DNA of 64,000 bases from Chloroflexota bacterium (GTDB lineage Bacteria; Chloroflexota; Dehalococcoidia; Bin125): NCBI GenBank assembly GCA_026707145.1, contig JAPOXK010000023.1:62001-126000 (forward strand), given 5' to 3'. The notes under the pieces are model-generated. The model was not told the origin of the DNA and made no database searches. It saw only the letters and a program-made list of their open reading frames with translations. Every line of letters begins with the position of its first letter. The stretch's first letter is position 1. Positions 9,670 to 19,761 of this stretch are shown piece by piece. The position numbers were made by a program, and so were the translations under genes.

Positions 9670-12600
9670 ATGGTTCCGCGCTCAGCCCTCCAGGCCAGAT
9701 CTTCCCTGACGCGTATCGCCGTCGTAATCGCCCTCCTCATCGCCCTGGGGGTGGCCGAGTCGCCGGGTGTGCGTGCCCAGTCGGGGGCCGGTGCAGCGAC
9801 CACGACGGCGGTCGAGGTGACCGTCTGGCGGAGTATCTCCGACCCCGCGCAGCTGTACGTCAGCACCCGGCCCGCCGGCGGCCGCTGGCGCACGCTGAAT
9901 ACCCCCCTCGACCTGTCCATGCGCAGCGCCTCGGGCCGCTTCCACCAGAGCAACGCCGTCCGCGTCGCGGTGCCGCTGGGGCGTGGCGTCACGGCCACCG
10001 TGGAGGTGACGGTGTGGCGGTCGGTGGCAGACCCAGCGCTGCTCTACATCAGCACCCGGCCCGCCGGCGGCCGCTGGCGCACGCTGGACACCCCCCTCGA
10101 CCTGTCCATGCGCAGCGCCTCGGGCCGGTTCCACCAGAGCAGCGCCGTCCGCGTCGCGGTACCGGTGCCCGATCTCGTGATCGACCCGCCCACCGTCAGT
10201 GCGAGCCGCCTGATGCCAGGCCAGACTTTCGCGCTCTCCGTCACGGTGCGGAACCGGGGGACCGGCGCCGCGGGCGACGCCACCCTGATCTACTACCGGT
10301 CCGACGACGCGACCATCACGGCCGGCGATACCGAGGTGGGACGGGACCGGGTCGCCGGGCTCGCTGCCTCGTCGGGCGCGAGCGAGAAGTCCCTCCGTAC
10401 GCAGGCGCCCGCCGCGCCGGGCGTCTACTACTACGGTGCCTGTGTGACCGCGGTGGCCGGCGAGGCCGACCCCACCAACAACTGCTCCGTTAACGCCGTC
10501 CGCGTCGAGGTGCAGGCGCCCGATCTCGTGGTCGACCCGCCCACGGTCAGTGCGAGCCACCCCATGGCAGGCCAGGCCTTCGCGCTCTCCATCACGGTGC
10601 GGAACCGGGGGACCGGCACCGCGGGCCCCGCCACGCTGACCTACTACCGCTCCGACGACGCAACTATTACGACCGACGATACCGAGGTGGGACGGGACTG
10701 GGTCGCCGCGCTCGACACAGTGCCGGGCACGAGTGAGGAGTCCACCCGCACGCAAGCGCCCACCACGCCGGGCGCCTACTACTACGGTGCCTGTGTGGCC
10801 GCGGTGACGGGCGAGGCCAATACCACCAACAACTGCTCCGCAGCGGTGGCCGTCCCTGTTGCGGCCTTCAACCTCCAGCAGGTGTCGTGGGTCGCGGATG
10901 GCCTCACGAGCGAGGAGCGAAGGGCGCTGGGCCGCATCCGGTACCTCGCTCAAGTGGACCTGTCGATGTCATCGCAGCGGGTGGCAGGCGCGTCGTGGCT
11001 CGCCGACGGCGTGACCGCAGACGATCTGGGCATCATCAATAACCTAGAGAGCCTGGCTGGCAGCCACGCGGCGATCGCCGCCCAACTGGCGACCGTACCG
11101 GACCGGACCGGCCATCTCATCGGGGACGCTCTTCGCTCCGTGCTATGGATTCTCTCCATTGACCCGGACCGGTCGGAGCACCTGCAGCAGCAAGCGTGGT
11201 TCCGGGACGGGCTGACCGAAGAGGAAGCGGCGCTAATCGTCGTGCTGCGCAGTGCTTCTGACACGGAAGACGTCTTCCAAGACCTGCTGCGCGGCGGACA
11301 GGTGCAGTCGGAAACGATCACCCTGCCACTGGCGGGCGCGGTGGACCTGTACGCGGTCGGCCGGTCGAGTCTTGCCCTGGCGGGACAGCTCGAACGGATG
11401 CGGTTCGCGGCCGCGTCCCTGGAGGCGTTCCTGGAGACGCCCTGGCCCAAGTCGGCCACGATCGCGCTGGTGGAGCTGGAATCGGATTTGGGCTCTGATT
11501 TCGGTGGGTGGAATAGTGGCCATTCCGTGGTGGTGAAGCATCTCTCCAAGGGCGTGACGTACCACGAGTTAGCCCACTTCTATTTCGGTGCTGCTACAGG
11601 CGTCCGGACACCGGTTTGGCTCAGCGAGGGAGCAGCGGAATTCCTGGAGCTCCACACGCTCCGGTTGACCGGAGACATCGGCTCCGTTCGCGCCCTCTAT
11701 GCCGGTGACCGGGTTCGGATAGCCGAGGAGTGCGCTCCTCAAGGCTGGGCCACGGTCCAGGGGTGGAACGAAACCGGGGAGTGGTTTCATATCTGCCCGT
11801 ATTGGCTTGGGCGTCAGTTCTTGGCGGGCATGGAACGCACCCTGGGGCAGGCGGTGGTGGTGGCGGCGCTGCGGGAGCTGTTCGAGACCGGGCGGGGCAC
11901 CGCCAGGACCACGACGGAAGACGAGATCTACCAGGCCTTTCTCACGAACACACCGCCGTCCCAGCGCGAGGCGTTCCGCCTCTGGTACTCGTGCCTCCAC
12001 GGCCGGCCCATCCCCGGGTATACCACCCCCCCACCCCGCCCCCCCGTTGCACCCCAAAGCAGGGACGCGTTGGCCGCCCTCTACCATGCCACCAACGGCC
12101 CAGGCTGGCAGAGCAGTGAGCACTGGCTGAGCGATGCGCCCGTCGACCAATGGCACGGCGTCGGGGTTGACTGTGACGGCTCCGTCATTGCGCTGGACCT
12201 CACTGAAAACCAGCTCAGCGGGCCGATTCCACCGGAGTTGGGCCGCCTCACCAAACTCACTGGGCTGAGCCTCGCTGACAACCAGCTGAGCGAGCCGATC
12301 CCCCCCGCACTGGGCCGGCTCACCCACCTAACAGCGCTGGACCTTTCCAAAAACCAGTTGACCGGGCCCATCCCCCTCGCACTGGGTCGGCTCGCCAACT
12401 TGGAAGACCTTCGGCTCAGTAGCAACCAGTTGACCGGGCCGATCCCCCCCGCCCTGGGCCGGCTCGCCAACTTGGAAGACATTCGGCTCAGTAGCAACCA
12501 GTTGACCGGGCCGATCCCGCCTGACTTGGGCCGCCTCACCAAACTCACTGGGCTGGGCCTCGCTGACAACCAGCTGAGCGGGCCGATCCCGCCCGTCCTG

Positions 12601-13380
12601 GGCGGCCTCGCCAACTTGAGATGGCTGTACGTCGAAAGAAACCTGTTAACCGGCCAGATTCCTGCGGAACTGGGTGGCCTCTCCAAGCTGGATTCACTGG
12701 ACCTCTCTGGAAACCAACTCAGTGGGCCGATCCCCCCCGCCCTGGGCCGGCTCGCCCACCTGACAAACCTGGACCTCTGGGACAATCAGTTAAGCGGGCC
12801 GATCCCGCCCGTCCTGGGCGACCTCGCCAACCTGACAGGGCTGTACCTCTCTGGAAACCAGCTCAGCGGGCCGATCCCCCCTGCCCTGGGCCGGCTCGCC
12901 ACCCTGACTCGGCTGTCCCTCTGGGGCAATCAGCTGAGCGGGCCGATCCCCCCCGCCCTGGGCCGTCTCGCCCACCTGGAATACCTGTACCTCAATGAAA
13001 ACCAGCTCAATGGGCCGATCCCGCCTGCCCTGGGCGGCCTCGCCCACCTGACAGCGCTGTCCCTCTGGGACAATCAGCTGAGCGGGCCGATCCCCCCCGC
13101 CCTGGGCCGGCTCGCCCACCTGACAAACCTGAATCTCGGTAGAAACCGGCTCAGTGGGCCGATCCCCCCCGCCCTGAGCGGCCTCGCCAACCTGACATAC
13201 TTAAATCTCGGTGGAAACCAGCTCAATGGGCCGATCCCCCCCGAACTGGGCCGCCTCGCCCACCTGGAATACCTGTACCTCTTTGGAAATCAGCTGACGG
13301 GCTGCGTGCCCCAAGGCCTGATGGCGGCGGAGGATGACGACATCGATCACCTCGGGCTGGCGATCTGCGAAGACTCCTAA
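9670..13380 (+). CDS. Large secreted multidomain protein: duplicated N-terminal module, 2 CARDB-like domains, HEXXH metallopeptidase-like domain, ~16 plant-type LRRs
   Basis: Signal peptide; VEVTVWRS...RPAGGRWRTL..PLDLSMRSASGRFHQS twice; PDLVVDPPTVSAS..GQ.FALS.TVRNRGTG twice; YHELAHFYFG; 16x ~24-aa LxGPIPPxLGxLxxLxxLxLxxNQ. Confidence 0.85.
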   Translation: MVPRSALQARSSLTRIAVVIALLIALGVAESPGVRAQSGAGAATTTAVEVTVWRSISDPAQLYVSTRPAGGRWRTLNTPLDLSMRSASGRFHQSNAVRVAVPLGRGVTATVEVTVWRSVADPALLYISTRPAGGRWRTLDTPLDLSMRSASGRFHQSSAVRVAVPVPDLVIDPPTVSASRLMPGQTFALSVTVRNRGTGAAGDATLIYYRSDDATITAGDTEVGRDRVAGLAASSGASEKSLRTQAPAAPGVYYYGACVTAVAGEADPTNNCSVNAVRVEVQAPDLVVDPPTVSASHPMAGQAFALSITVRNRGTGTAGPATLTYYRSDDATITTDDTEVGRDWVAALDTVPGTSEESTRTQAPTTPGAYYYGACVAAVTGEANTTNNCSAAVAVPVAAFNLQQVSWVADGLTSEERRALGRIRYLAQVDLSMSSQRVAGASWLADGVTADDLGIINNLESLAGSHAAIAAQLATVPDRTGHLIGDALRSVLWILSIDPDRSEHLQQQAWFRDGLTEEEAALIVVLRSASDTEDVFQDLLRGGQVQSETITLPLAGAVDLYAVGRSSLALAGQLERMRFAAASLEAFLETPWPKSATIALVELESDLGSDFGGWNSGHSVVVKHLSKGVTYHELAHFYFGAATGVRTPVWLSEGAAEFLELHTLRLTGDIGSVRALYAGDRVRIAEECAPQGWATVQGWNETGEWFHICPYWLGRQFLAGMERTLGQAVVVAALRELFETGRGTARTTTEDEIYQAFLTNTPPSQREAFRLWYSCLHGRPIPGYTTPPPRPPVAPQSRDALAALYHATNGPGWQSSEHWLSDAPVDQWHGVGVDCDGSVIALDLTENQLSGPIPPELGRLTKLTGLSLADNQLSEPIPPALGRLTHLTALDLSKNQLTGPIPLALGRLANLEDLRLSSNQLTGPIPPALGRLANLEDIRLSSNQLTGPIPPDLGRLTKLTGLGLADNQLSGPIPPVLGGLANLRWLYVERNLLTGQIPAELGGLSKLDSLDLSGNQLSGPIPPALGRLAHLTNLDLWDNQLSGPIPPVLGDLANLTGLYLSGNQLSGPIPPALGRLATLTRLSLWGNQLSGPIPPALGRLAHLEYLYLNENQLNGPIPPALGGLAHLTALSLWDNQLSGPIPPALGRLAHLTNLNLGRNRLSGPIPPALSGLANLTYLNLGGNQLNGPIPPELGRLAHLEYLYLFGNQLTGCVPQGLMAAEDDDIDHLGLAICEDS
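12190..13320 (+). repeat. 72-bp period tandem coding repeat (leucine-rich repeats)
   Basis: Repeated '...aaccagctcagcgggccgatcccccccgccctgggccggctcgcc...' with 72-nt period. Confidence 0.9.
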
Positions 13381-13579
13381 TCGCCGGCAAAGAGGAGGAC
13401 GCAGACCGACTGCAGGCACGTGCTATAGCCGTGCGGAGGCGCCGCACCAGCTCGCCCACACCGAGCATCGCAACGGACGCGACGGACCACTTGTCCGGGG
13501 TGAGTCCCGCCGACTTGAATCTCTTGCGGTCACCGTCTGGGCGGCTGGGTGAGTTGGGCGCGAGGGCGGCGGCGGTGGC

Positions 13580-14773
13580 TTAAACCGTGCTGGGAGTGGC
13601 GGGCGCGCCCGCGCGCAGCGCCGACACGATGCGCGCCAACTCGGTGAAGATGCGGTCGACATCGGCCGGCGTGTTGGTGAGGCCGAAGGAGCAGCGCAAG
13701 CTGCCGGCGGCTTGGTCTTGGTCGATGCCCATGGCGAGCAGGACGTGGCTGGGCTCCCAAGAGGCGGTGGTGCAGGCGCTGCCGCTGGAGGCGTCGATGC
13801 CGGCGCTGTCGAGCGCTTCGAGCAGCGCTTGGCCGTCGATGCCGTCGAAGCGGATGTTGGCGTTGTTCGGGAGGCGATCGCTGGCGGGGCCGTTGCGCAC
13901 GGCGCCGGGGATCTCGTCCAGGGCGCGACGGAGCAGACGATCGCGCAAGGCGGAGGTGTGGCGGACGAAGTCCGCGCGTTCGGTCTCCGCGAGGTCGAGG
14001 GCGGCGCCCAGACCCACGATGCCCGCGACGTTCTCCGTCCCGGCGCGGCGGTTGCGCTCCTGCCCGCCGCCGGTCTGTTGCGGGAGGAAGGGGGTGCCGC
14101 GCCGAAGGTAGAGGAGACCGGCGCCCTTGGGCCCGCCGAACTTATGCGCGGAGAGGCTGAGCAAGTCGACATCCAAGGCCTGGACGTCGAGTGGGAGTTG
14201 GCCGGGCGCCTGGACGGCGTCGGTGTGAAGGGGAATGCGGCGGTCCAAGGCGGCGCCTCGCCGGCGGACGGCTTGGGCGATCTCGGCGATGGGCTGCAGG
14301 GTGCCCACCTCGTTGTTGGCGAGCATGACGTTGACGAGCGCGGTGTCCGGATCCATGGCGCGGACGACGGCGCTGGGGCTGACCATGCCTTCGGCGTCGA
14401 CGGGAACGTGGGCGATCTCGAAGCCGAAGCGCTCCAGATAATCGCAGGTGTGCAAGGCGGCGTGATGCTCAATGGGCGTGGTGACGATGCGGTGCCCCGC
14501 CCCGGCCAGCCGCTGCGCGAAGGCAACGCCCTTGAGAGCGCTGTTGATGGACTCCGAGCCGCCGCTGGTGAAGATCAGCTCGCCGGGCCGGGCGTTGAGC
14601 ACGGCGGCTGCCAGCGCGCGCGCGTCGTCGACGGCGGTCGCGGCGGTGCGTCCGAGCGCGTGGAGGCTGCTGGGGTTCCCGAAGCGCTCGCTGGCAAAGG
14701 GCGCCATGGCCGCAGCCACTTGCGGGCGGACGGCGGTGGTCGCTGCGTGGTCGACGTAGATGCGGTTCCTCAT
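13580..14773 (-). CDS. Cysteine desulfurase (NifS/IscS family), paralog 1
   Basis: MRNRIYVDHAATTAVRP...FTSGGSESINSALKG...LSAHKFGGPKGAGLLYLRRG...SSGSACTTASWEPSHVLLAMG; start placed at ATG 14773. Confidence 0.9.
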   Translation of the reverse strand: MRNRIYVDHAATTAVRPQVAAAMAPFASERFGNPSSLHALGRTAATAVDDARALAAAVLNARPGELIFTSGGSESINSALKGVAFAQRLAGAGHRIVTTPIEHHAALHTCDYLERFGFEIAHVPVDAEGMVSPSAVVRAMDPDTALVNVMLANNEVGTLQPIAEIAQAVRRRGAALDRRIPLHTDAVQAPGQLPLDVQALDVDLLSLSAHKFGGPKGAGLLYLRRGTPFLPQQTGGGQERNRRAGTENVAGIVGLGAALDLAETERADFVRHTSALRDRLLRRALDEIPGAVRNGPASDRLPNNANIRFDGIDGQALLEALDSAGIDASSGSACTTASWEPSHVLLAMGIDQDQAAGSLRCSFGLTNTPADVDRIFTELARIVSALRAGAPATPSTV

Positions 14774-14867
14774 TCGGCTCGCCTCTTCGCACGCTCCCAG
14801 TCGCCGGGCGGCTTCGTTTCGGGTCCCCCGTTCGGTGCGCGCGCTGGCGCGCGACGATCGCAGGGAC

Positions 14868-16334
14868 TCAAGACTCGGCTCGCGCCGCCTGGAAGGCGAT
14901 CGCTTTCGCCAAGGCCGTGGCGGCGCGGGCAAAGGTGGGGTAGGTCGCGACGCCGCGCTGTTGGAGGGCGTCGCGCACGTCAGCGGCTTTCGCCTCGACG
15001 TGGCCGGGGTAGATGATCACGGCGAAGGTTTTCGTGCTTGCTCGGTTGAAGGCGGCCACCGTATCCAAGAGCTCTTCGAGCAGCGCAGGGTCCCTGGCCC
15101 AGCGGCCGTGCATGATGTAGGCGGACACCTCAAAGGCAATGGCGTCGATCTTGGGATCCTCGTTGAGGATGTCGAGAACGCGGCGCACGGCGGTCGCGTC
15201 GTAGAGGACGGTGTTGACGAGATCGAGAGGATTCTCGGCCGAGCCGCCGATGACGTTGACGAACTCGCGGAGACGGGCGCTGGAGGCGGCGCTGAAGAGG
15301 GGGATTTCGAAGCCGGCCTTGGCGAAGTCATCGGCGATGACGACCGACTGCCCACCGGTCATGGCGGCCAGGGCGATGCGGCGGCCGGTCGTGGGGCGCG
15401 GACGGCGCAGCGCCTTCACGACGTCGAGCATTTCGTCCAAGCTATCGACCGGGATGGCGCCGGCCTGTTTGACGAGGGCGTTCCAAACACGGCTGTTGGT
15501 CGTGAGGGAGGCCGTATGGGAGAGGGTGGCCCGCTTCCCGACTTCGGTTTGGCCGCCCTTCCATACGACGACGGGCTTGCGCCGTGCGACATCCCGGAGG
15601 ACGCGGGCGAAACGGGGACCGTCGCGGACGCCCTCAATGTACATGCCGATGACCGCGGTGGTGTCGTCGTCGGCGAAATAGTCGAGGTAGTCGGCGGCCT
15701 CCAAGACGGCGCCGTTGCCGAACGAGACGAGCGTGCTGCAGTACAACCCGTGGAGGGCTGCTCCCAGGCTGAAGTTCAGGCCGTGGGTGCCGCTCTGGGA
15801 GATGAAAGCGATGTCGCCGCCGGCCTGGACGGGCTGGTCGGTGCTGAAGCAGACACCCAAGCGGGGAATGTGCAGGCCCATGCAGTTGGGACCGATGAGA
15901 GGGAGACGGGCGTCGCGGGCGAGCTGGATGAGTTCGTGCTCGAGCTGCTTGCCCTGATCATCGCCGTGCTCGCTGAAGCCCGAAGTGAAGAGGGCGATTC
16001 CCCCCGCGCCGACGGCGATGCAGTCGCGGACGATATGGGGAGTAACCGTGCGAGGGGCGGCGCAGACGACGAAGTCGATGGGCTCGGGGATGTCCGCGAG
16101 GGCGGGAAAATTCTTGATGCCGAGCTCTTCGATGCCGGGGATCTCCCGTTCGTCGACCTGGACGGAGTAGAGGGAGCCGGTGAAAGGCTTGAGGCTCTTG
16201 AGCCAGCTGTAGTTTCGGACCTGCTTGTCGCCCACAACGGCGATGCAGCGTGGGTTCAACACGCGCGCCAGGCGCTGCCGCAGTTCGGTCTGGACGGCGT
16301 CGTGCGTTGCGTTGGCTTCGCTGGCGGTTGTCAC
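14868..16334 (-). CDS. ADP-forming acyl-CoA synthetase, CoA-binding/ligase (alpha) subunit
   Basis: CIAVVGDKQVRNYSWLKSL...FISQSGTHGLNFS...; GTG start overlaps the stop of the upstream ATP-grasp gene (GTGA). Confidence 0.8.
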   Translation of the reverse strand: MTTASEANATHDAVQTELRQRLARVLNPRCIAVVGDKQVRNYSWLKSLKPFTGSLYSVQVDEREIPGIEELGIKNFPALADIPEPIDFVVCAAPRTVTPHIVRDCIAVGAGGIALFTSGFSEHGDDQGKQLEHELIQLARDARLPLIGPNCMGLHIPRLGVCFSTDQPVQAGGDIAFISQSGTHGLNFSLGAALHGLYCSTLVSFGNGAVLEAADYLDYFADDDTTAVIGMYIEGVRDGPRFARVLRDVARRKPVVVWKGGQTEVGKRATLSHTASLTTNSRVWNALVKQAGAIPVDSLDEMLDVVKALRRPRPTTGRRIALAAMTGGQSVVIADDFAKAGFEIPLFSAASSARLREFVNVIGGSAENPLDLVNTVLYDATAVRRVLDILNEDPKIDAIAFEVSAYIMHGRWARDPALLEELLDTVAAFNRASTKTFAVIIYPGHVEAKAADVRDALQQRGVATYPTFARAATALAKAIAFQAARAES

Positions 16335-17062
16335 TGGGAGTGCTCGTTCTCGATCAGCACGATACGGGCGTCGACCGCGCACGCGCCCTCGGGGCCGGCG
16401 ATGATCGGGTTCAGGTCGAGTTCGGCGATGTCGGGATTGGCGACGGCGAAGCGGGAGACGGCGAGGAGGATCGCCTCGATGGCGGCGAGGTCCGCGGGCG
16501 GGGCGCCGCGGTAGCCCTGGAGCAGAGGGAAGCCTTTGATCTCGTGGATCATCGCGGCGGCATCGGACGGGGTCAGGGGAACGAGGCGGAGCGCGACATC
16601 TTCCAGCACTTCAACCAAGACGCCACCCAGGCCCACCATCACGACGGGTCCGAATTGGGGATCGCGCGCGAGTCCGACCACGAGTTCGACGCCTGGAGCG
16701 GCCATCGGTTGGACGGAGACGCCCTCGAGGGCGGCGAGATGGCTGGTGGCGGCGCGGATCTCGTCATAGGCGGCGCGAACCGCTGCCGCGTCCGGGAGGT
16801 TAAGGACAACGCCGCCGTGGTCGCTTTTGTGGGAGATGGCGGAGGCGACGACTTTGAGTGCGACGGGGAAGCCGAGGGCAGCAGCGAGCGCGGCGGCGTG
16901 ACTCGGGCTCGTGGCAAGCTCGGTAGGAATGGTGGGGAGACCAGCGGCCGCGAGGATCTGTTTCGATTCGACCTCGTTGAGCACGGTGCGGCCCTCCGCC
17001 CGCGCTTGATCCAGAAGGGCCTCACTCATCATTTTCTCCGGCAACGCGCTGTGTGGCTGCAA
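16331..17062 (-). CDS. ATP-grasp (beta) subunit of ADP-forming acyl-CoA synthetase
   Basis: LNEVESKQILAAAGLPTIP...ALGFPVALKVVASAISHKSDHGGVVLNL...ELDLNPIIAG. Confidence 0.85.
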   Translation of the reverse strand: MQPHSALPEKMMSEALLDQARAEGRTVLNEVESKQILAAAGLPTIPTELATSPSHAAALAAALGFPVALKVVASAISHKSDHGGVVLNLPDAAAVRAAYDEIRAATSHLAALEGVSVQPMAAPGVELVVGLARDPQFGPVVMVGLGGVLVEVLEDVALRLVPLTPSDAAAMIHEIKGFPLLQGYRGAPPADLAAIEAILLAVSRFAVANPDIAELDLNPIIAGPEGACAVDARIVLIENEHSQ

Positions 17063-17173
17063 TCCAGGGCGAGTTGAGGCTAGCCGAGCGAGCGTGGCGT
17101 GGTCGATTAGGTAGGATCCCAGGGAGCGACCGAGACTTTACTAGTTATACTCTTGCCGGTATTATTACATATG

Positions 17174-17416
17174 CAGATGAGCGATAGAGATGGAGCGGTC
17201 GTGGGCGAGGCGCCGTTCGAGAATTACCTGGATCTGGTTGAAGCCGCGCGGGAGTTGTCGGTGCATCCGCAGAGTTTGCGGCGCCTGATCAAGCAGAAAA
17301 AGGTGCCGGCGACCTTGTTCGCGGGGAAGTATTTGATCGAGCGCGACAAGCTCGAGATGTTCAAGGCGAACTATGATCCGCGGCCCGGCCGCAAGCCGCT
17401 GTGGCGGCTGTTGTAA
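17174..17416 (+). CDS. Small MerR/excisionase-like HTH DNA-binding protein
   Basis: YLDLVEAARELSVHPQSLRRLIKQKKVPATLFAGKYLIERDKLEMFKANY. Confidence 0.75.
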   Translation, partial: QMSDRDGAVVGEAPFENYLDLVEAARELSVHPQSLRRLIKQKKVPATLFAGKYLIERDKLEMFKANYDPRPGRKPLWRLL

Positions 17417-17437
17417 ACGCGCCGCTTTCCCGACCCC

Positions 17438-18085
17438 TCAGTACTCGTTGGTGCGCTGGATGTAGGCCATGCAGCGGGCGTACTGCGCCTCGGTGATGCG
17501 GTTGGATGATTCGAGATAGTTGAGCAGCATTTCGAGGGTGAGCAGGGCGTGCAGCTGGATGCCGACGGCCTTTAAGCGCTGCTGGCCCCCGGCTTGGCGG
17601 TCGAGGAGGGCGACGGCGTCGTGAACCATGAGGCCGGCGGAGCGGAGGGTCTCGGCGGTGGCGAGCATGCTGGTGCCGCCGGTGATGAGGTCGTCCACGA
17701 TGAGCGCGGTCTGGCCGGGGAAGTATGATCCCTCGATCTCTTCGTAGCGCTCTGTGCCGGCGCGTGGATGGGGATAGATGAGCGGGAGGTCGGCGACGAG
17801 GGCGTAGGCGGTCGCGATGTGGAGGCCGCCGATAGGAACGCCGGCGACGAGTTCGAAGGGGGCCATGGCGGGGCGCAACATGCCGCTGAGGGTGCGGGTG
17901 TGCTCGCGGATGAGCTGACCGACCGCGCGCAGGGCACGCGGGTTGCTGACGATGCGTCTGACGTTGACCCAGATCGGGGAGTCGGTGGTGGAGCCGACGT
18001 TGAACTTCCCAAACTCGACGGCACCCGAATCCCAAAGGATGCGGGCGAGCCATAGGTTGCCGGGGTCACTGCTACTGGCGTGCAT
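17438..18085 (-). CDS. pyrE: Orotate phosphoribosyltransferase
   Basis: PRPP motif ALIVDDLITGGTSMLATAETLRSAGL; GVPIGGLHIATAYAL. Confidence 0.85.
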   Translation of the reverse strand: MHASSSDPGNLWLARILWDSGAVEFGKFNVGSTTDSPIWVNVRRIVSNPRALRAVGQLIREHTRTLSGMLRPAMAPFELVAGVPIGGLHIATAYALVADLPLIYPHPRAGTERYEEIEGSYFPGQTALIVDDLITGGTSMLATAETLRSAGLMVHDAVALLDRQAGGQQRLKAVGIQLHALLTLEMLLNYLESSNRITEAQYARCMAYIQRTNEY

Positions 18086-18167
18086 CCGCTGCCGAAGGGA
18101 CCGTCGACGGAGTCACGAACTCGGTGTTTGGTGCTGGTCGCATCCTAGGCGGAGGCTTAAAACAGCG

Positions 18168-19151
18168 TCAACGCGTGCGCGGCTCTGGAGGCGGGATTTG
18201 GTGGGGCAGGGGTTGGCCCCGGAGACCTGCGAGGAGATTGTCGACTGCCAGATCGGCCATTTTCGTGCGGGTGGCGAGGCTGGCGGAGCCGATGTGCGGG
18301 AGGACGATCACATTGGGCATGGCGAGGAGGGGGTTGTCGGGCTCGATGGGCTCGGTCGTGGTGACGTCCAGGGCTGCGCCGGCGATCCGTCGGTTGCGCA
18401 AGGCTTCGATCAGGGCTGCTTCGTCGACGAGGGGACCGCGAGCGGTGTTGATGAGGATGGCGTGTGCGGGCATGCAGGCGAGAGCGTCTGCGTCTATGAG
18501 GTGGTGAGTTTCCGCTGTGAGGGCGCAGTGCACGCTGACGAAGTCGGATTGTGCGAGGAGCGCGGGTAAGTCCTGGTAGCTGGCCCCGAGGCGCTCTGCC
18601 GCCTGGGGCTTCTGCCGGCGCGACCAGTAGAGCGTGCGCATGCCGAAGCCGGTGGCGCGGGTGGCGAGGGCTTGGCCGATGGCTCCAAAGCCGATGATGC
18701 CGAGGGTGGCGCCGTGGATGTCTGCGCCGGCCAGCGTGGTGGGCGACCAAGTGCGCCACTGTCCGAGACGCACGTAGGAGGCTGCTTCGACGAGGCGCCG
18801 GGCGGCGGCGAGGAGCAGAGCGAAGGCAAGATCGGCGGTGGTCTCGGTGAGGACGCCCGGTGTGTTCCCGACGGGAATCCCGCGCGCGGCGCAGGCGGCG
18901 ACGTCGATATTGTCGACACCGACGGCCATCTGCGAGACGACTTTGAGCTGCGGCCCGGCGTGCTCCAAGAGATCTGCATCGACGCGGTCTGTGATGAGAC
19001 AGAGGAGGCCGGCGGCGTTGGCGGTGCGCTCCAACATGGCGCTGCGCGGTGGCGGGAACTCCTCCGGCCAGAGGTCGACGTGGAGTCCCGGCTCGTGGCG
19101 GAGGCGGTCGAGGCCGCGGCCGGGAAGGTCCCGTGTGACGAAAACTCGCAT
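18168..19151 (-). CDS. D-2-hydroxyacid dehydrogenase (glyoxylate/hydroxypyruvate reductase type)
   Basis: MRVFVTRDLPGRGLDRLRHE...GATLGIIGFGAIGQALATRA...INTARGPLVDEAALIEAL...LPHIGSAS. Confidence 0.9.
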   Translation of the reverse strand: MRVFVTRDLPGRGLDRLRHEPGLHVDLWPEEFPPPRSAMLERTANAAGLLCLITDRVDADLLEHAGPQLKVVSQMAVGVDNIDVAACAARGIPVGNTPGVLTETTADLAFALLLAAARRLVEAASYVRLGQWRTWSPTTLAGADIHGATLGIIGFGAIGQALATRATGFGMRTLYWSRRQKPQAAERLGASYQDLPALLAQSDFVSVHCALTAETHHLIDADALACMPAHAILINTARGPLVDEAALIEALRNRRIAGAALDVTTTEPIEPDNPLLAMPNVIVLPHIGSASLATRTKMADLAVDNLLAGLRGQPLPHQIPPPEPRTR

Positions 19152-19168
19152 GGCTGCGGCCAAGCGGA

Positions 19169-19753
19169 CTAGGTGGATGCTTGACGCGCCTTGCGTTTGG
19201 CGATGCGTGCAAGGCGCTGCTCGGGTTCCTTGCCGCTGAGGTAGCGCGGTTCGTAGTCGGACGGGCGGCTCTGGATTTGGGCGGCATGCTGGCGATCGTG
19301 CCGGTACAGGGAGCGGAGCCATTGCATAACGGTGAGTTCGCCGAACTCGTTGTCCTTCGCCGTGCGCTCGAAATCGGAGAGGGAGAGCGTGGCGATGAAA
19401 GCGAGTGCGCGATCCCGCTCCTCCTGCATGGCGGCGACGATTTCCGGGATCGAATGATCGGGCGCGTCCTCAATGGGGATGGCGACTCCCTCGCCGAGGG
19501 CCGTCCGCAGGCCGGTGATGTCGGCGCCGTTTTGTTCGAGCGCGGCGCGCGCGAAGTTCACGTGCATGCGATCGGACTCAAGGAGGTGCGCGAGTTGCTC
19601 TTTGGCCGTCCACTGCTCTTCTCCCACGGCGTTCTGGGGGACGGCATCGGCCAGTTCCTCGGTGAGGCTCTCGACGATCGCGAAAAGCGCGGCGCGCTCC
19701 GTTGCCATTTTTTCAGTCAGAGCGGCGATGTCGGCGTTGGAGTATTGGGGCAT
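19169..19753 (-). CDS. DinB-like superfamily protein
   Basis: 194 aa; WTAKEQLAHLLESDRMHVNF ... EFGELTVMQWLRSLYRHDRQHAAQI. Confidence 0.65.
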   Translation of the reverse strand: MPQYSNADIAALTEKMATERAALFAIVESLTEELADAVPQNAVGEEQWTAKEQLAHLLESDRMHVNFARAALEQNGADITGLRTALGEGVAIPIEDAPDHSIPEIVAAMQEERDRALAFIATLSLSDFERTAKDNEFGELTVMQWLRSLYRHDRQHAAQIQSRPSDYEPRYLSGKEPEQRLARIAKRKARQAST

Positions 19754-19761
19754 GGAAGGAC

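Noticed and set aside
12190-13320. Tandem repeats as a possible CRISPR array
   Set aside because: 72-bp periodicity is entirely in-frame leucine-rich repeat coding sequence; no unique spacers.
14868-17062. Split acyl-CoA synthetase as a broken gene
   Set aside because: Separate alpha and beta subunits with a clean GTGA overlap are a normal arrangement, not a frameshift.
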